This document shows positions 60,995 to 64,000 of a DNA stretch of 64,000 nt, one piece after another (within the stretch, counting starts at the first letter, position 1; each line of letters begins with the position of its first letter). This DNA is from Luteimonas chenhongjianii (GTDB lineage Bacteria > Pseudomonadota > Gammaproteobacteria > Xanthomonadales > Xanthomonadaceae). The stretch is from positions 992,001 to 1,056,000 of the forward strand of contig NZ_CP023406.1 of the NCBI RefSeq assembly GCF_002327105.1, read 5' to 3'. The position numbers and the translations under genes were made by a program. The notes below the pieces were generated by a model that was given only the letters and a program-made list of their open reading frames with translations, searched no databases and was not told the origin of the DNA.

Positions 60995-61330
60995 ATGCTT
61001 CCGGCCATGGGCACCCGTGCGATTCTTCATCTGCTGCTGCATGTCGCCGTGCCCGCGCTGCTGGCGTGGATGTTCTGGCGCGAGCGCTTCGCTCGCGCCT
61101 GGGGCCTGCTGATGCTGGGATGGGTCATCGATATCGATCATCTGCTGGCCGATCCGGTCTATGCGCCGGGGCGTTGCAGCATCGGCACCCATCCCCTGCA
61201 TACCGCGCCGGCGATCGCGGTCTACGCGGGCCTCACCGTGCCGAGGCGCACGCGCCTGTTCGGCATCGGCCTGCTGGTGCACATCGCGCTCGATGCGATC
61301 GACTGCGTGTGGATGCGCCATGCGAACTGA
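60995..61330 (+). CDS. DUF6122-like small membrane protein
   Basis: 111 residues with about four membrane helices. Contains WVIDIDHLLADPVY and SIGTHPLHTAP, the His/Asp pattern (DxDH...THPLH) of the DUF6122 family, which may bind a metal. A start at 61007 (MGTRAIL) is almost equally good. The stop lies inside the start of the next gene (11-base overlap), so the two are coupled. Confidence 0.75.
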   Translation: MLPAMGTRAILHLLLHVAVPALLAWMFWRERFARAWGLLMLGWVIDIDHLLADPVYAPGRCSIGTHPLHTAPAIAVYAGLTVPRRTRLFGIGLLVHIALDAIDCVWMRHAN

Positions 61331-61967
61331 AGGGAAGACAGTCCTGCTGGTCGGGGCGAGCGGCCTGGTCGGCAGCCATGTGCTCACCCGCCTGCTGGCC
61401 GAGCCGCGGGTCGCGGGCGTAATCGCGCCGGTGCGACGTCCACTGGCCCGTGTCGATGCGCGGCTGCAGGCGCCGCTGGTGGACTTCGATGCGCTGCCGG
61501 ATACGGCGTCGATGTGGGCAGTGGACGCGGTGATCTGCACGCTCGGCACGACGATGGCCCAGGCCGGCTCGCGCGAGGCGTTCCGGCGCGTGGATTTCGA
61601 GTACCCGCTGCAGATCGCCGCACGGGCGCGCCAACATGGCGCCACGGCCTTCGCGCTGACCTCGGCCATGGGCGCGGACGCGCGGTCCAGGTTCTTCTAC
61701 AACCGGGTCAAGGGCGAACTCGAAGCGGCCCTGCGTGCGCAGGGCTGGCCATCGCTGACTTTCGTGCGCCCGGGCCTGATCGCAGGCGAGCGCAGCGGGC
61801 GCCGACCGGCCGAACACCTCGCAGGACGCGTGCTCGGGGCGCTCGGGCCGATCCTGCCGCGCCGTTTCCGGGCCAGTCCGGCGCCGCGGATCGCCGATGC
61901 GCTGGTCGACCACGCGCTGGCGGCGACGCCCGGCGTCGGGATCGTCGACGCCGCGGCGCTTGCCTGA
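61320..61967 (+). CDS. NAD(P)-binding Rossmann-fold protein (atypical SDR)
   Basis: 215 residues. Dinucleotide motif VLLVGASGLVGSHVLTRLL at the N-terminus and the catalytic-region analog FALTSAMGADARSRFFYNRVKGELE, with Tyr and Lys at the spacing of atypical SDR proteins. The family (YbjT/HTATIP2-like) includes oxidoreductase-fold regulators and quinone-binding proteins. The ATG overlaps the end of the DUF6122 gene. Confidence 0.85.
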   Translation: MRTEGKTVLLVGASGLVGSHVLTRLLAEPRVAGVIAPVRRPLARVDARLQAPLVDFDALPDTASMWAVDAVICTLGTTMAQAGSREAFRRVDFEYPLQIAARARQHGATAFALTSAMGADARSRFFYNRVKGELEAALRAQGWPSLTFVRPGLIAGERSGRRPAEHLAGRVLGALGPILPRRFRASPAPRIADALVDHALAATPGVGIVDAAALA

Positions 61968-62052
61968 ACGCGGCCAGCGCCGATTCAAGCCCGCAGTGCT
62001 AGCGTCGGCATCCCGGGCACGACTCGCCCACGAAACCGGAACAGGCCATGCA

Positions 62053-62619
62053 ATGCGGATGACGTCACTGCTCTGGATCCCGCTGATGGCCCTGTCGGGG
62101 ATGGCGGCGGCGCATGGGGAGGACCGGGTCGATCTGAGTTTGCCCGCCCAGCCGATGTTCACCGGAGCTGGCGCGTTCGGCGACGGCGAGTACACCGGGC
62201 CGCGGATCACAGCGCCGGACGACCGGCGCGCGCACCACCCGCTGGCATCGCGCGGCGGCTGCCCGAGCGCGCCCGACGGCAGCGAGCGCACCGTGACCGG
62301 CAGCGTGAGCAGCGGAGTGGGGTATTCCTCGCGCGGTGGCAACAGCCACTGGAACGCTGCCGACATCAGCCTGTGCAAGGAAACGGTCGGCGACAATGGG
62401 CGGCCCGGCACGATGCAGCTCAACCTGCGCGTCGCCCAGCACGACGGCCCGGGGTACCCGGGCCATTACGGCGTGGGTCTTGGACCCTATGACGGCCCGG
62501 GCGGATTCGGCGCCGGCAGCTATTTCGACGGGTTCGGCCCCGGCTGGCGCGATCTGCACGAACCCGGCCTTCGCGTCCGTACCGAATCATGGACGGATGG
62601 GCGGCAGCCCTGGCGCTGA
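62053..62619 (+). CDS. Secreted Gly/Pro-rich protein of unknown function
   Basis: 188 residues. A signal peptide (LLWIPLMALSGMAAAHG, cleavage about residue 21) sends it to the periplasm. The middle has SVSSGVGYSSRGGNSHWNAADISL and CKETVGDNGRPGTMQLNLRV with two cysteines (about residues 69 and 107) that may form a disulfide. The end is a Gly/Asp/Pro/Tyr-rich stretch (GPGYPGHYGVGLGPYDGPGG). No family recognised. Expression from its own promoter is likely; no partner genes nearby. Confidence 0.6.
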   Translation: MRMTSLLWIPLMALSGMAAAHGEDRVDLSLPAQPMFTGAGAFGDGEYTGPRITAPDDRRAHHPLASRGGCPSAPDGSERTVTGSVSSGVGYSSRGGNSHWNAADISLCKETVGDNGRPGTMQLNLRVAQHDGPGYPGHYGVGLGPYDGPGGFGAGSYFDGFGPGWRDLHEPGLRVRTESWTDGRQPWR

Positions 62620-62958
62620 GCGCAGTTGCCCGGTTTCAGGGCCTGCCACCGTGCAGGCCGAGGCCGCGTGTTCTGAAGTCGGCGCCCGAGCACAATCGGG
62701 CGTGACGGCAGCCGCAGATGTCGGCTGGCGTCCGAAGCCGCGGCCACTGGTCGTTCGACCGTTCCGTTGACCGGGGCGCTAGCCCGGCACGCTCTCCCTC
62801 GCAAGCGTCGATGCCGTGTCCGTGCGCGCCGCCCGGGGCGCCCGCCCTTCGCCGGCACCGGGACTTGTGACGAAGGTCGGGGATCCCCCGCGCGTTCATG
62901 CCGCACTGCTCACATCCTGCTGCCTAGGCTGGGCACTCCCCAACAGCGGAGACGGCGT
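62620..62958. other. 339-base gap without a gene
   Basis: Only shadow frames. A ribosome-like GGAG lies just before the host-attachment gene at 62959. Confidence 0.4.
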
Positions 62959-63357
62959 ATGACGATGAAGATTCCCCAGGGTGCCCTGGTCGTGGTGGCA
63001 AACGGTGGTTCGGCTCGCGTGTTCAGCAATGTGGGCGACGACCGCAATGTGACCCTGAAGCAGGAGGCGCTGCTGGAAGGCATGAACCTCGATGACGAAG
63101 GCCCATCGGGTTCGATGCCCTCGGAATCCACCGCGTCCCAGCTCGACGAAGCCACATTCGCCAAGCAACTGGCCCAGGGCCTGAACGAAGGCGCGTTGAA
63201 GAACCGCTTCGCCCATCTGGTGCTGGTGGCCGATGCCAAGACGCTGGGACGCGTGCGTCCGCTGCTGCACAAGGAAACCCAGCAGCGCCTCATCGGTGAT
63301 CTTGCCAAGGATCTGACCAACGTTCCGCTCGACACCATCCAGAGCGCGCTCGCCTGA
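62959..63357 (+). CDS. Host attachment-family protein
   Basis: 132 residues. The start IPQGALVVVANGGSARVF and the end GDLAKDLTNVPLDTIQSAL are typical of the protein family described as required for attachment to host cells in Agrobacterium; the fold is like the middle domain of peptide release factor eRF1. The central acidic SESTASQLDEATF is a loop. The ATG at 62959 is used. Its stop overlaps the start of the thioredoxin-like gene (TGATGG), so the two are coupled. Confidence 0.85.
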   Translation: MTMKIPQGALVVVANGGSARVFSNVGDDRNVTLKQEALLEGMNLDDEGPSGSMPSESTASQLDEATFAKQLAQGLNEGALKNRFAHLVLVADAKTLGRVRPLLHKETQQRLIGDLAKDLTNVPLDTIQSALA

Positions 63358-63680
63358 TGGCCGGCGCCGGCGGTTACCGCGTGGATGCGCCCACGCGTGA
63401 GACCGTGGATGCGACGCGCGGGCCGCTGGTGCTGGAGTTCGGCACCGACTGGTGCGGACATTGCCAGGGGGCGCAGGCGCCCATCGCGCGCGCGCTCGCG
63501 ACCCATACCGGGATCGAACACATCAAGATCGAGGACGGCCCGGGCAGACCGCTTGGCCGCAGTTTCAGGATCAAGCTCTGGCCCACCCTCGTAATCCTTC
63601 GCGATGGCGTCGAGGTGGCCAGAGTGGTGCGGCCGCAGGATAGCGGCGATGTCGAACAGGCGCTGCGCGCACTGGATTAG
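63357..63680 (+). CDS. Thioredoxin-like protein
   Basis: 107 residues, one thioredoxin fold with active site WCGHC (about residues 32-36) in FGTDWCGHCQGAQAP and the cis-proline in KLWPTLVILRDG. The CGHC motif is closer to disulfide isomerases than to CGPC thioredoxins. No signal peptide, so it acts in the cytoplasm. It is translationally coupled to the attachment-family gene. It ends in a four-base convergent overlap with the minus-strand gene. Confidence 0.88.
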   Translation: MAGAGGYRVDAPTRETVDATRGPLVLEFGTDWCGHCQGAQAPIARALATHTGIEHIKIEDGPGRPLGRSFRIKLWPTLVILRDGVEVARVVRPQDSGDVEQALRALD

Positions 63681-64000
63681 CGCGCAACGCGCTCGGGCAA
63701 CGGCGCCAAGGGTGCACGGTGGCGCGAGACATGTGCGTTGCCGGGTACGCTGAAGCGCCAGGGCCGGTCGACGGCCTGGCGGATGCCCACGCGTGTGGTG
63801 ATGTCGGGCGCCCGGGGCGGCGCTACACCGTCATCGCCCAGCCACAGTCGCGAATCAGTGCGGGTGATGTCCAGGCCGGCATCGTCGCGGCTGACGCCGA
63901 AGGCCTGGGCCAGGCGGCCAGGTCCCGATGCAAGCAGGGTGGGCCGAGAGCTCCCGCGCAATGCGGCCATCGTCTCCACGCCGTCCAGCGGCTCGGCTGC
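63677..64000 (-). CDS. 3-methyladenine DNA glycosylase (AAG/MPG type), 3' part only
   Basis: The C-terminal 107 codons; the rest lies beyond the window. The sequence RPTLLASGPGRLAQAFGVSRDDAGLDI, TRVGIRQAVDRPWRFSVPGN and HVSRHRAPL follow the alkyladenine glycosylase family end to end. It excises methylated and deaminated purines. Together with AidB in this window it points to a defence against alkylation. The stop overlaps the thioredoxin-like gene by four bases on the other strand. Confidence 0.9.
   Translation of the reverse strand, partial: AAEPLDGVETMAALRGSSRPTLLASGPGRLAQAFGVSRDDAGLDITRTDSRLWLGDDGVAPPRAPDITTRVGIRQAVDRPWRFSVPGNAHVSRHRAPLAPLPERVAR

Overview
This window reads as chromosomal DNA of a high-GC gammaproteobacterium of the Xanthomonadaceae (Lysobacter/Luteimonas/Xanthomonas type). 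That is an inference from three things: very strong G/C third positions, the mreCD-mrdA-rodA-mltB-rlpA-dacA-ybeD-lipBA gene order, and short hairpin repeats ending in GATGAGGGC or GTGAGGGC that are common in that family. No rRNA, tRNA, CRISPR array, prophage or intact insertion sequence was seen.

Region by region. (1) 1-10.5 kb, + strand: an elongasome/peptidoglycan operon (3' end of mreC, mreD, PBP2, RodA, MltB, RlpA, a DD-carboxypeptidase) running into ybeD, a single-domain BLUF photoreceptor, lipB and lipA. (2) 10.7-16 kb: tail-specific protease Ctp with a clear terminator, two EamA-type permeases and a MobA/MocA-like nucleotidyltransferase. (3) 16-26.7 kb: two export systems back to back. 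One is a minus-strand MacA/MacB-like operon (adaptor, ATPase, two FtsX-type permeases, small membrane protein). The other is a plus-strand operon of an ABC-2 exporter, a membrane-anchored amidohydrolase with a C-terminal CIA30-like domain, and a DesK/DesR-type two-component system. (4) 26.7-35.1 kb: mostly minus strand, metabolic and envelope genes: a YdcJ/HglS dioxygenase, an M17 aminopeptidase, a HAD phosphatase, an AI-2E family permease, a YqjE/YqjD-like membrane stress pair and a DegP/DegQ protease.

(5) 35.1-43.3 kb is the most unusual part. A split coenzyme-B12-dependent ribonucleotide reductase (NrdJa, NrdJb) has a histone-H1-like gene between its halves. NrdJb carries a repeat-derived in-frame linker just after a run of nine A. 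Then come an AT-rich DUF2971 gene, an array of degenerate 24-bp motifs (GGTGTCAGGTTCACTTTT-like) arranged in pairs, and a partial tandem duplication of aidB: an 808-bp truncated copy followed by the intact gene, 880 bp apart.

(6) 43.4-52.6 kb: stress and housekeeping genes (Ohr, FKBP, a GNAT acetyltransferase, a ferric-reductase-like oxidoreductase, a BON-domain lipoprotein, RluF, cold-shock protein), then about 1.5 kb of apparently decayed DNA holding one small hydrophilic ORF. (7) 52.6-64 kb: signalling genes (HWE kinase plus lone receiver, EAL phosphodiesterase, orphan OmpR-type regulator, GGDEF cyclase with a 7TM region), a hemerythrin, a secreted GH2-like protein, a VOC protein, an SDR-like protein, a host-attachment-family protein, a thioredoxin-like protein, and the 3' part of a 3-methyladenine DNA glycosylase gene that runs off the window end.
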